Positions 18,277 through 26,307 of a stretch of 64,000 bases of DNA are shown here, piece after piece (within the stretch, counting starts at the first letter, position 1; each line of letters starts with the position of its first letter). Position numbers and translations under genes: made by a program. The notes below the pieces were generated by a model. The model was not told the DNA's origin. It saw nothing but the letters and a program-made list of their open reading frames with translations, and did no database searches. The stretch is from Dyella ginsengisoli LA-4. GTDB taxonomy: Bacteria > Pseudomonadota > Gammaproteobacteria > Xanthomonadales > Rhodanobacteraceae. Location of the stretch: contig NZ_AMSF01000088.1 of assembly GCF_000334915.1 (NCBI RefSeq), positions 1 to 64,000 on the forward strand, written 5' to 3'.

Positions 18277-20880
18277 CTAACGGGGGTCAGCCGCCACGCA
18301 CTGCTGCATCCACTTGTCGGCAGTCTGTGCGCCCGCCGTGTCCTTCAGTCGCTCCCGCGCCTCGCCGATCACCCGCCAGTTCTGTACGCACAGGTCGCCG
18401 TGGCGCTTGCCCTGCCGCCACGAGCGCAGCGCCAGCGCCTGGGCACTGGCGTAGTCGGACTGCGCCAGCGCGGCCTCGGCCTGCTGCTGCAGCTGCTCGG
18501 GAGTGGCCGCCGGCGCACCCGCGTCCGGCGAGGGCAGCGGGACGTCAGCCGTCGGCGCGATCGCCCCCTTCGCCCGCAGCGGCGCCAGCGATTCGAACTT
18601 CTGCTGGTACTCCTCGGTGATCTGGCGGGCGTCGTCGCTGCTGGTGATCACCCGCGGCGTGATCAGCACGATCAGCTCGGTGCGGCTGTGCGTGCGGCTG
18701 GTGGTGCCGAACAGCCGACCGAGGATGGGCACGCGGTTCAGGCCGGGCACGCCGCCGTCGGAGGTGCCCTCGTCCTGCTGGATCAGGCCGCCGAGCAGCA
18801 CGGTCTGCCCGCTCTGCACCGCCACCTGGGTCGCCAGCTCGCGCTGCGAGATGGTCGGATTGCCGTTGACCAGAGCAGCAGTGCGGTCGACCTGGCTGAC
18901 CTGCTGGCCGATGTTGAGATAGACCAGCCCGCCGGGATTGACCCGCGGCTGCACGTTGAGGATCACGCCGGTGGACATGTACTGCGCCTCACTGACGGTG
19001 TTGCTGACACCGGTGGTGGAGATGCTGGTGGTGTTGATCGGCACCTGGCTGCCGACCTGGATGTGCGCCACCTGGTTGTTCAGCACCACCATCGACGGGG
19101 CCGACAGCGTCTTGGTGTTGCCGCTGGTCTCCATCGCGTGCAGCGCCACCTGCAGGTTGGAGTTGACGAAGGAGTAGAACAGCGCATCGCCGGTGACGCC
19201 ATTGCTGGGCACGTAGGTGTTGCCGCCGATGCCCAGTGCGCCCTGGCGCGGGTTGTTCGGGTTGCCCGGGGTGAAGCTGCCATCGCTGTTCTGGGTGCCG
19301 CCGGCCAGGCCCTGCAGGTACCACTGCACACCGAACTTGAAGTCGCCGCTCAGGTTCACTTCGAGAATCCGGGTCTCGATCTGCACCTGCAGCGGCACGG
19401 TGTCCAGGCGCTGGATCGCGTCCTGGATCTCTGCCCACTGCGACGGCCGCGCGCGCACCAGCAGCTGGTTGTTGGAGTCGACCGAGCTGATCCGGATGCT
19501 GCCGTCACCGGAGCTGTACTCCTGGTCGCCGGCACCGCCACCGGCCGCGGAGCCGTTGGCGTTGATCAGCGCGCCACCGGTCGTACCCTGACCGCCCTGT
19601 CCGGCATTGCCGCCGGTACCGCCCAGCCCGCTGCTGCCACTAAAACCGCCGCCGCGCGCGCTGTCGCTGCCGCCCAGCCCGCCACTGCTGCTGCCGAAGC
19701 TGCCCGCGGTGCTGCCCATCGAACGGCCGCTGGCGCCACCGGTGTTGCCGATCGTGCCGCCAGTGAGGCCCGGCCCCACCTCGCCGCTGGAGCTGCTTCC
19801 CCCGCCAGCGTTGTCGGTGTAGATCTGCGCGAGGTAATGGGCCAAGTCCGAGGCCTTGATGTTGCGCACGTCGTAGACGTAGAGCTGCGGCTCGTTGCCG
19901 CCGCCGCGGTCGATGCGGTGGATCCAGTCGCCGACCTCGTGCAGGTAGTCCGGCTGGGTGGAGATCACCACCAGCGCGTTGGTGCGCTCGATCGGGATGA
20001 AACGCAGCATGCCGGCCAGCGGCGTGTTGCCGTCCTTGCCGAACAGGCTGTCGAGCTTGGGCATCAGGTCGGTGACGCTGGCGTGCTCGAGCGAGAACAC
20101 ACCCACCGACATGCCGCGCAGCCAGTCCACGTCGAAGGTGCGCACGGTGCGCGCGTAGTTGGCCAGCTCCTGCGGCGTGCCGGAAAGCACCAGCAGGTTG
20201 CGCGCCGGGTCGACCAGCAGCACCGAGTCGGTCCGCGCGAACGGCTTGATCAGCTTCTGCATCTCCACCGCGCTGATGTAGTGCAGCGGGAACAGCCGCG
20301 CCTGCAGGCCGCCGGCCGGCGCGCTGGCGCCCAGGCCCGGCACCAGATTGCCGGCCGCGGCGTCCTTGGCCGGCATCACCACGTAGCCGCCGGCGTTGCT
20401 GACCAGCGCGTTGCCGGTCCACGACAGCAGCATCTCCAGGATCGGCAGCGCCTGGCTGGAATCCACCGGCTCGGCGGTGGCGAAGGAGATGTTGCCCTGC
20501 ACGCCCGGCGCGATGGTGTAGTTCTTCTTCAGCAGGTCGCCCAGCACTGCCTTCACCACCGCCTGCACCGGCTGGTTCTCGAAGTTGAAGGTGACCGCGC
20601 CATCGCCCTTGGCGACCGGCCGCGGGGTCGCCAGCGCGGTGGGATGGATGAACTGGCCGGTGCCGGTGCGCAGCTCCGGCTTGACCGCCGCCGGGGCTTC
20701 GGCACCCAGCCGGTTGGCCAGCGGCAGCGGCGCCGGCACCGGCTTTTCGGTGCCGGCCATTGCTTCGCGCTGCAGCGCGCCGTCGTCGGGCGGCGGCGGC
20801 ATCGTGGCGCAGCCGGCCAGCCAGACCACGCTGGCCAGTGCGGCCACGCGGATCATCGGGTGCTTCAGCATGCGGAACAT
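18277..20880 (-). CDS. gspD: Type II secretion secretin GspD (XpsD)
   Basis: An 867-residue outer-membrane secretin. The signal peptide ends in a lipobox (LAGC), so the protein is probably a lipoprotein like XpsD of Xanthomonas. N0, N1, N2 and N3 domains precede the secretin domain (VPILGRLFGTTSRTHSRTELIVLITPRV). Residues about 354-448 form an extended Gly/Ser-rich insertion inside N3. After the secretin core there is an extra tail of about 110 residues with a helical, repeat-like end and two Cys. The ATG at 20880 overlaps the stop of gspN (TGATG). It forms the channel through which folded exoproteins leave the cell. Confidence 0.96.
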   Translation of the reverse strand: MFRMLKHPMIRVAALASVVWLAGCATMPPPPDDGALQREAMAGTEKPVPAPLPLANRLGAEAPAAVKPELRTGTGQFIHPTALATPRPVAKGDGAVTFNFENQPVQAVVKAVLGDLLKKNYTIAPGVQGNISFATAEPVDSSQALPILEMLLSWTGNALVSNAGGYVVMPAKDAAAGNLVPGLGASAPAGGLQARLFPLHYISAVEMQKLIKPFARTDSVLLVDPARNLLVLSGTPQELANYARTVRTFDVDWLRGMSVGVFSLEHASVTDLMPKLDSLFGKDGNTPLAGMLRFIPIERTNALVVISTQPDYLHEVGDWIHRIDRGGGNEPQLYVYDVRNIKASDLAHYLAQIYTDNAGGGSSSSGEVGPGLTGGTIGNTGGASGRSMGSTAGSFGSSSGGLGGSDSARGGGFSGSSGLGGTGGNAGQGGQGTTGGALINANGSAAGGGAGDQEYSSGDGSIRISSVDSNNQLLVRARPSQWAEIQDAIQRLDTVPLQVQIETRILEVNLSGDFKFGVQWYLQGLAGGTQNSDGSFTPGNPNNPRQGALGIGGNTYVPSNGVTGDALFYSFVNSNLQVALHAMETSGNTKTLSAPSMVVLNNQVAHIQVGSQVPINTTSISTTGVSNTVSEAQYMSTGVILNVQPRVNPGGLVYLNIGQQVSQVDRTAALVNGNPTISQRELATQVAVQSGQTVLLGGLIQQDEGTSDGGVPGLNRVPILGRLFGTTSRTHSRTELIVLITPRVITSSDDARQITEEYQQKFESLAPLRAKGAIAPTADVPLPSPDAGAPAATPEQLQQQAEAALAQSDYASAQALALRSWRQGKRHGDLCVQNWRVIGEARERLKDTAGAQTADKWMQQCVAADPR

Positions 20881-21605
20881 CAATGGTCTCCTTGCTGGGT
20901 CGAGGCTGCCTGCTCGGCCCGACGTTTCTGGATGATGGCGTTGAGCTGGCGCAGCCGCTCGGCCTGGAGCTGCGCTTCGGTCTGGTGCCCGCGCTGCGCA
21001 CGCCCGGCGCCGGGCGGGGTCAGGCCCATGCGCGGCGACGATCCGGTCGCCGGAAACGGCGCGCCGCCGGCCTCCTTGCGCATCTCGGCGGCACCGGGCG
21101 CGTTGTCCGGCGCCGGCGGCGTCTTGTCGAACGGGGCGCCGGCCGGCAGCTTGAGTTCGACCCGGCCGTCAGGGCCATCGAACACTGCTGCGCGCGGCTG
21201 TACCTCGACCAGGGTCCAGCGGCCGTCCGGCGTAGTCTTGCCCTGGGCGATCTGCAGGTCGCGGTTATTGGTCTTGTCGTGCGCCAGCGCCATCCGCAAG
21301 CCGGGGGTGAGGATCACCCCGGTAAGCGCCAGGTCGCCGACGGCACCGCCGTCACCGGAGCGTGCGCCGGGACGCCGGTCGGGACGGAACAGCGGTCGCT
21401 GCCAGACGGTGGCGAAGCGGTCCAGCGGCTGCGGCGGCGGCAACGCGGCACCGTGCCCGGGCGGCGGCAGCGGTGCCACCGGATGCGGCGCACGCCAGCG
21501 CACACCCTGGCCGAGACCGAGCAACAGGACTACCAGCGCGGCGCCGAGAATGCCGGCAGCCAGCACCAGCATCGGCGTCAGCCGGCGTTGCGTGGCGGCC
21601 TTCAC
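20880..21605 (-). CDS. gspN: Type II secretion protein GspN/XpsN (GspC-like)
   Basis: A 241-residue inner-membrane protein. One N-terminal helix (MLVLAAGILGAALVVLLLGLG) is followed by a proline-rich linker and a periplasmic domain resembling the homology region of GspC (LALTGVILTPGLRMALAHDK, WTLVEVQPRAAVFDGPDG). No separate gspC lies in the operon, and in Xanthomonas XpsN takes the place between platform and secretin. The start is GTG, overlapping the gspM stop (GTGA). The C-terminal third (QTEAQLQAERLRQLNAIIQ) looks helical. Confidence 0.85.
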   Translation of the reverse strand: MKAATQRRLTPMLVLAAGILGAALVVLLLGLGQGVRWRAPHPVAPLPPPGHGAALPPPQPLDRFATVWQRPLFRPDRRPGARSGDGGAVGDLALTGVILTPGLRMALAHDKTNNRDLQIAQGKTTPDGRWTLVEVQPRAAVFDGPDGRVELKLPAGAPFDKTPPAPDNAPGAAEMRKEAGGAPFPATGSSPRMGLTPPGAGRAQRGHQTEAQLQAERLRQLNAIIQKRRAEQAASTQQGDH

Positions 21606-22231
21606 GGCGCGGCTCCCTGGGTGGCGCCGGTGCCGGCGTGCGACGGACGCACATAGCCGGTCAGCGTGAACTGCACTTCCAGCGGCGCCTGGGCGTTCTG
21701 CTGGGTGATCACCGGATTGCGGAAGATGCTCAGGTCGCCGACGAACAGGTACGGCGTGCCCTGCTCCAGGTCGTTCAGCACCGCGGCCAGCGGCTCGATG
21801 TCGCAGCGCAGGCTGATGCTCACCGCGGCTTTCCGGTAGGGCTCGTTGCTGTCGGCCTGGGGCTCGGGCAGCGGCATCTTCTGGGTCACCTCGCAACCTC
21901 CGTCGCGATGGTGCGCACCGGTCACGTCGACCACCCGCTGCATCAGCCCGGCGGTCGCGGCGTTGGGATCGTCCTCGGGCAGGAACGCGCTGCTCGCCGC
22001 CTGTCCGGCGCCCATCGCGGCGAGACGCTTCTCCAGCTCCGGCTTCTGCGCGATGGCGGCGGCGTAGCGGCTCTGGGTATCGCGCAGATCGCTCATCTGC
22101 GCGTTGATCGACTGCAGCGGCGCCACGAACCACCAGTGCAGCAGCACGAAGTAGGCGATCACCAGCACCACCAGCAGCAGGCCGATCGCCGCCAGCCGGC
22201 TGTCGCGCGGCTTCATCACCAGCCGGCTCAT
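21602..22231 (-). CDS. gspM: Type II secretion protein GspM (XpsM)
   Basis: A 209-residue bitopic protein: a short cytoplasmic start, one membrane helix (IGLLLVVLVIAYFVLLHWWF), a coiled segment and a small periplasmic ferredoxin-like domain (YRKAAVSISLRCDIEPLAAVL). GspM and GspL form the inner-membrane platform that couples ATPase GspE to pseudopilus growth. The start overlaps the gspL stop (ATGA) and the stop overlaps the gspN start (GTGA). Confidence 0.9.
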   Translation of the reverse strand: MSRLVMKPRDSRLAAIGLLLVVLVIAYFVLLHWWFVAPLQSINAQMSDLRDTQSRYAAAIAQKPELEKRLAAMGAGQAASSAFLPEDDPNAATAGLMQRVVDVTGAHHRDGGCEVTQKMPLPEPQADSNEPYRKAAVSISLRCDIEPLAAVLNDLEQGTPYLFVGDLSIFRNPVITQQNAQAPLEVQFTLTGYVRPSHAGTGATQGAAP

Positions 22232-23382
22232 GGCGTGGCTCCCGCGGAAGCCGCGGCTGCGGGAGTTGCCGGCGTGCGCACGTTGGCGACGAGGTAGAAG
22301 CGTTCCTTGCCGGTGGTCGGGTCGGCCTGGATCGAGCCCTGGAAGCCGACGTCGCGGATCAGTGGATCGTCCTTCAGTGCATCGACCAGCTTGGCCGCCT
22401 GTGTCGCCTGCCCCTGGAAACCGAGGTGGCCGTTGCTGTCGATGCTGAAGCGTTCCAGCCAGGCGCTGTCGGGCAGACGGCGGGTAAGTTCGTCCAGCAG
22501 CGCCAGCACCGGCACGGTGTCCTTCTTCTTGCGCGCCAGGAAGCCGGCTGCACCGGCGTTGTCCTGCAGTTGCTGGCGCAGCAGCGCGACCTGCTGCGCC
22601 TCGCCGTGCATGGCGTCGACCTGCGCCTGCATCGCGTCCAGCGCGAGCCGGCGGTTGTGCAGCCACTGCCCCAGCACCAGCCCCACCATCACCACGCAGG
22701 CGGCACCGAGCGCCAGATTCATCCGCGCGCGCGGATCGACCCGGCGAGGTCGTTGCGCGGGCGGCAGCAGGTTCGCGCCGACCCGGGCATCGCCGTCAAG
22801 CAGGTCGACCGCATCGACGCGGATGCGCAGGGCGGCCAGCCGCTCGAGCAACGGATCGAGCGTGGTGCGCGGCAGGGCAATCAGCTCGACCGCGAAGCGG
22901 CCCTCGCCCACCGGGCGCGCCAGCTCGCGCACGTCGGTCGCCACCTGCTCGGCGCGGAACGGGGTCTGCCGGTCGATTTCGAAACCGACCACCTGGGCCA
23001 GGTTGTCGCGGGCGGCCAGCGGCAACGCCAGCGTGCGGCGCAGGCCGGCCGACGCCGGCAGGCACAGCGCGAGGCGCAGGTCCTGCGGATCGACCGCGGC
23101 CAGTGCCTGGCGCAGGGCCTGCTGCTGGATCGTCGGATCGCCGTCGTCGGGCCACTGCGCCAGCAGGCCCGGCTCACCGGCACGGCGCACGCTCCAGTGT
23201 CCGTCCCGGTGCTCCAGCAGGTGCCAGTCGGCACCGCTGGCCAGCGTCTGGCGCATCCGGACCGGCAGCAGGGCGCGCAGTTCGCCGCCCCACCACGCCA
23301 GGAACGCCGGCAGTGGCGAGCCGCGCCAGGCGCGCCGCGCGCGCTCCAGCGACGGCCGCAGCGACTGCATTGCGGTACTCAT
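22228..23382 (-). CDS. gspL: Type II secretion protein GspL (XpsL), PilM/PilN-like
   Basis: A 384-residue protein. The N-terminal cytoplasmic part has an actin-like fold as in PilM (GFEIDRQTPFRAEQV), then comes one membrane helix (NLALGAACVVMVGLVLGQWL near residue 230) and a periplasmic PilN-like domain (LLDELTRRLPDSAWLERFSID). It recruits GspE to the membrane. It starts four bases inside gspK and ends within the gspM start, part of an unbroken chain of overlaps from gspL to gspD. Confidence 0.9.
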   Translation of the reverse strand: MSTAMQSLRPSLERARRAWRGSPLPAFLAWWGGELRALLPVRMRQTLASGADWHLLEHRDGHWSVRRAGEPGLLAQWPDDGDPTIQQQALRQALAAVDPQDLRLALCLPASAGLRRTLALPLAARDNLAQVVGFEIDRQTPFRAEQVATDVRELARPVGEGRFAVELIALPRTTLDPLLERLAALRIRVDAVDLLDGDARVGANLLPPAQRPRRVDPRARMNLALGAACVVMVGLVLGQWLHNRRLALDAMQAQVDAMHGEAQQVALLRQQLQDNAGAAGFLARKKKDTVPVLALLDELTRRLPDSAWLERFSIDSNGHLGFQGQATQAAKLVDALKDDPLIRDVGFQGSIQADPTTGKERFYLVANVRTPATPAAAASAGATP

Positions 23383-24248
23383 TCCCCGTCTCCCTCCTGC
23401 CAGCGCAAAACCGCGTACGGCTGCACGCCAGCCCCGATCCCGCGCAGGCGAACCGTTGCCCGCACCACGGCCTTGGTGCCGTCGGGAAGCGTCGCCTGCG
23501 AACGGATACTATGCGTTACCCCGGCACCGGACGCCATCGCGGTCGCCGGATCCAGCGCCTGCCGCGCATCCTCGGCCTGCTGGATCCGCGCCGCATCCAT
23601 GCCCGGAATCGCCGCCAGTGCCAGCGGCGGCGCAGTGGCCGGATTGGGCGCGTCGCGCCCTGACCACAGCGTGACCTGCGAGGCGACCGCCTTGTAGACG
23701 GCCGCCGGCATGCCGAGCACCATCCGCAGCTCCTCGATGCTGGCGAACGGCCCGTGCCGCGGCAGGTAGTCGAGCCCCGCCGCGGTATAGGCCGCGTCGG
23801 CCGGGTTCGGTCCCACCGCATCGCTGAAGCTGCGCCAGGCCGCCACCCGGCCCGCCAGCTGCTCGGCGGCCCGCGGCTCCATGCCGGCCGCCTTGAACAG
23901 GCCGGTGAGCACGGCTGGCGATGCCGCATTGAGGTCCACCTTGCCGCTTTCGTCGACGATCTGGACCGCCACGGAGGCGTCGCCGAACGGGAAGGTGTAC
24001 GACCGTCCGTCGGGAATCCAGCGCTGCGCCAGTCTCGGGTCCTGCAGCGCGTACACCGCCCGTGCGATACCCGCCTCGGCCGCGTAGTGCGCCTGGGTGT
24101 GGGCAAACGCATAGCGCGCCTGCAAGGCCTCGGTGCGCGCCATCAGCGCGTAGCCGCCGAGCAGCACCGCCAACAGGGTGCAGGCCCACAGCACCACCAG
24201 CAGTGCGACGCCGCGCTGGCGACGGGGGAAAGGCGATCCTTGCATCAT
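23379..24248 (-). CDS. gspK: Type II secretion minor pseudopilin GspK (XpsK)
   Basis: A 289-residue minor pseudopilin. A short basic leader (PRRQRG) is followed by the hydrophobic helix VALLVVLWACTLLAVLLGGY. As is typical of GspK, the Glu at position +5 found in other pseudopilins is absent. The globular domain (VDLNAASPAVLTGLFKAAGM, YLPRHGPFASIEELRMVLGM) is much larger than in GspG-J. GspK caps the pseudopilus tip with GspI and GspJ. Start and stop overlap gspJ and gspL. Confidence 0.93.
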   Translation of the reverse strand: MMQGSPFPRRQRGVALLVVLWACTLLAVLLGGYALMARTEALQARYAFAHTQAHYAAEAGIARAVYALQDPRLAQRWIPDGRSYTFPFGDASVAVQIVDESGKVDLNAASPAVLTGLFKAAGMEPRAAEQLAGRVAAWRSFSDAVGPNPADAAYTAAGLDYLPRHGPFASIEELRMVLGMPAAVYKAVASQVTLWSGRDAPNPATAPPLALAAIPGMDAARIQQAEDARQALDPATAMASGAGVTHSIRSQATLPDGTKAVVRATVRLRGIGAGVQPYAVLRWQEGDGE

Positions 24249-24907
24249 CGCGCTCCCGCCGCCCGCATGCGCAGCAGCGGCCCCTGCAGCATCAGCCCGC
24301 TGCTCGGGTCGATGCGCAGCGGCATGGTCAGTTCCGGCCAGGGCGTGATGCCTTGCGGGGTCAGTTCGATGCGCACCAGCTGCGGCATCAGCCGCCCGTC
24401 CGGCCAGCTGTCCTGCCAGTCGCCGACGCGGCCTTGCGCATCCACCCCGCGATACTGGAACCGCCCCTGCCTGATGTGATCGAGCAGCAGCTGCGGCTTG
24501 CCCAGCGGTCGCGGCGGCTTGCCGTCCGGCGGCAGCAGGGCCAGCTGCAACTGCAGCTGCTTGCCGCCATGATGATCATCGACCAAGGACAGCTTCAGCA
24601 GTTGGGGCCCGAGCTTGTCGAGATAGCCCGGCAGCGGGGCGACGAAGCGCATGGCATCGGCCTTGCCTTCGAAGAACAGCGCATCGCCGTTGGCGTCGTG
24701 ATCGATCGGCGCCACCATTGCCTGCGCCAGCTCGCGTCGCAGCAGCTGCTGGGTGGAGCGGATCTGGTCGAGCCGCTCCACCGCCGCGGTGCCCGAGCGC
24801 ACGCCGTGGGTGGCGGTGCGGATACCCGAGTACACGCCGAGCAGCAGCACGCTGAGCAGCACCAGTGCCAGCAGCACCTCGAGCAGGCTGAAACCGCGTG
24901 CGCGCAT
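24245..24907 (-). CDS. gspJ: Type II secretion minor pseudopilin GspJ (XpsJ)
   Basis: A 220-residue minor pseudopilin with a short leader (MRARG) and the prepilin cleavage motif G|FSLLEV, Glu at +5, then a helix (LLALVLLSVLLLGVYSGIRT). The globular part includes RSTQQLLRRELAQAMVAPID, usual for GspJ. The start codon overlaps the gspI stop (TGATG). Processing needs a prepilin peptidase (GspO/PilD), which is not in the window. Confidence 0.93.
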   Translation of the reverse strand: MRARGFSLLEVLLALVLLSVLLLGVYSGIRTATHGVRSGTAAVERLDQIRSTQQLLRRELAQAMVAPIDHDANGDALFFEGKADAMRFVAPLPGYLDKLGPQLLKLSLVDDHHGGKQLQLQLALLPPDGKPPRPLGKPQLLLDHIRQGRFQYRGVDAQGRVGDWQDSWPDGRLMPQLVRIELTPQGITPWPELTMPLRIDPSSGLMLQGPLLRMRAAGAR

Positions 24908-25323
24908 CACCGCCCGCCTCCGCCCGCACCGGTCGGCATCCCGGCGCGAAGCGTGCTGAAGCGCGCGTCCTGTTCGTGGCCGCCTTCGCTCCAGCGCACG
25001 TCGAGGTCCAGCCGATACAGCTGCAGCGGCGGATTCGGCGGCGCCTTGCCCTCCGGCGTCCACGGCGTCACCTGCAACTGCCAGCGGTAGCGCTTGTCGA
25101 AGCGTCCGGTCCGGGTACCGGCCTGCGGCGGCTCGATCACGAAGGCGCTGTCCAGCAGGCTGCGCGCCCACATCGCCGCCTCGCTGCGCTGTGCGGCGCG
25201 GTGGGTCAGGTCGATCGCGCCGCCGGCCACCTTCATCAGCGCGGTGAAGGCGATCGCCAGCAGCAGCAGTGCCGCGATCACTTCGATCAGGCTGAAGCCC
25301 CGCTGGCGGCGAGACATCTTCAT
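24907..25323 (-). CDS. gspI: Type II secretion minor pseudopilin GspI (XpsI)
   Basis: A 138-residue minor pseudopilin. The leader MKMSRRQRG precedes the cleavage motif G|FSLIEV and the helix IAALLLLAIAFTALMKVAGG. It ends in a Gly-rich tail. The ATG at 25323 overlaps the gspH stop (ATGA); an in-frame ATG at 25317 is possible. GspI initiates the tip complex with GspJ and GspK. Confidence 0.92.
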   Translation of the reverse strand: MKMSRRQRGFSLIEVIAALLLLAIAFTALMKVAGGAIDLTHRAAQRSEAAMWARSLLDSAFVIEPPQAGTRTGRFDKRYRWQLQVTPWTPEGKAPPNPPLQLYRLDLDVRWSEGGHEQDARFSTLRAGMPTGAGGGGR

Positions 25324-25808
25324 GGCTGCGCCGCGCCGGGCTGCACCACGCTGACCGCGCCGGTCAGCCATCCCACGTTGACCTGCCAGCGTCGCTGCCC
25401 CTGCTGCAGGGTGATGTGCCCCCCGGTGGAGCTGCCGTCGGGGAAGAAGCGGATGCGCCCCACGGTAGGCGACACCTGGTCTTCCTTCGCGCTGGTGATG
25501 CTGACCTTCATGCCCTTCGGAAGCTCGCGGGTGCGGTCGTCCGCGCCGGTGTAGCTGCCGGCGCGGATGTCCAGGTCGAAGTGCTGCTCCTGCCCCTTCA
25601 CGATGGCCTGGGCGCGGGTGGCGCGCAGCGTGGCGGCCAGTTCACCGCTGGCCGCACTGACGCGCGCACCGGCCAGACCCTGCGAGACCGAGATCGACAC
25701 CGCCGCCGCCGCGATGCCGATCAGCAGGATCACCGCCAGCATCTCGAACAGCGTGAAGCCCCGCGCATGGTGCACGGCGGATCGGCGACGGGAGCAGCGG
25801 GTACTCAT
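25320..25808 (-). CDS. gspH: Type II secretion minor pseudopilin GspH (XpsH)
   Basis: A 162-residue minor pseudopilin. A 17-residue basic leader precedes G|FTLFEM with Glu at +5 and the helix LAVILLIGIAAAAVSISVSQ. The globular domain contains LAATLRATRAQAIVKGQEQ, typical of the GspH/FimT family. It links the pseudopilus shaft (GspG) to the tip proteins. Confidence 0.92.
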   Translation of the reverse strand: MSTRCSRRRSAVHHARGFTLFEMLAVILLIGIAAAAVSISVSQGLAGARVSAASGELAATLRATRAQAIVKGQEQHFDLDIRAGSYTGADDRTRELPKGMKVSITSAKEDQVSPTVGRIRFFPDGSSTGGHITLQQGQRRWQVNVGWLTGAVSVVQPGAAQP

Positions 25809-25832
25809 CGGAGAGATCCGAGCGGGCAGCGC

Positions 25833-26258
25833 CTACTGCCAGTTGCCCACGTCCTTGCTGAAGCCGTCGCCACCCGGCTGCCCGTCCTGGCCGTAGAAGA
25901 TCAGGTCGAAGCTGCCGTGCTCGCCCGGGTACTTGTAGCCGAAGGCATGCCCCCACGGGTCTTTCAGTTCGGACGGCTTGGCGTACGGTCCCTGCCAGTT
26001 GGCCGCATTGGACGGCTTGGTCACCAGATCCTCGAGCTGGCGCGGCGGCGTGCCGTTGTCCAGCGCGTAGTTCTCGATCTTCTGGCCGAGCGTGGTGAGC
26101 TGCGCCTTGCCGGCACCGTACTTGCCCTTGTCCACGTTCTTGCCGACCTGGGTGACCACCACGGCGCCGATGATGCCGATCAGCACGATCACCGCGAGCA
26201 TCTCGAGCAGGGTGAAGCCGGCGCTGCGGCGCGCGGCGCGGGGAGACCTGGACTGCAT
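25833..26258 (-). CDS. gspG: Type II secretion major pseudopilin GspG (XpsG)
   Basis: A 141-residue major pseudopilin. The leader ends in RRSAG, followed by FTLLEMLAVIVLIGIIGAVV, the most conserved of the pseudopilin helices here. The body has GKYGAGKAQLTTLGQKIENY and the loop LKDPWGHAFGYKYPGEHG, and ends in SKDVGNWQ, all standard for GspG. ATG 26258 is preferred because GAGAGG lies seven bases upstream; ATG 26276 has no ribosome-binding site. GspG polymerises to push exoproteins through GspD. Confidence 0.95.
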   Translation of the reverse strand: MQSRSPRAARRSAGFTLLEMLAVIVLIGIIGAVVVTQVGKNVDKGKYGAGKAQLTTLGQKIENYALDNGTPPRQLEDLVTKPSNAANWQGPYAKPSELKDPWGHAFGYKYPGEHGSFDLIFYGQDGQPGGDGFSKDVGNWQ

Positions 26259-26307
26259 GGACTTACCTCTCGTCATGGAACGTTCGGAAACTCTCGGACA
26301 CCGCCGA

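Noticed and set aside
18400-21669. 1089-codon frame opposite gspD and gspN
   Set aside because: It runs through several genes of the xps operon in antisense and shows no recognisable protein features.
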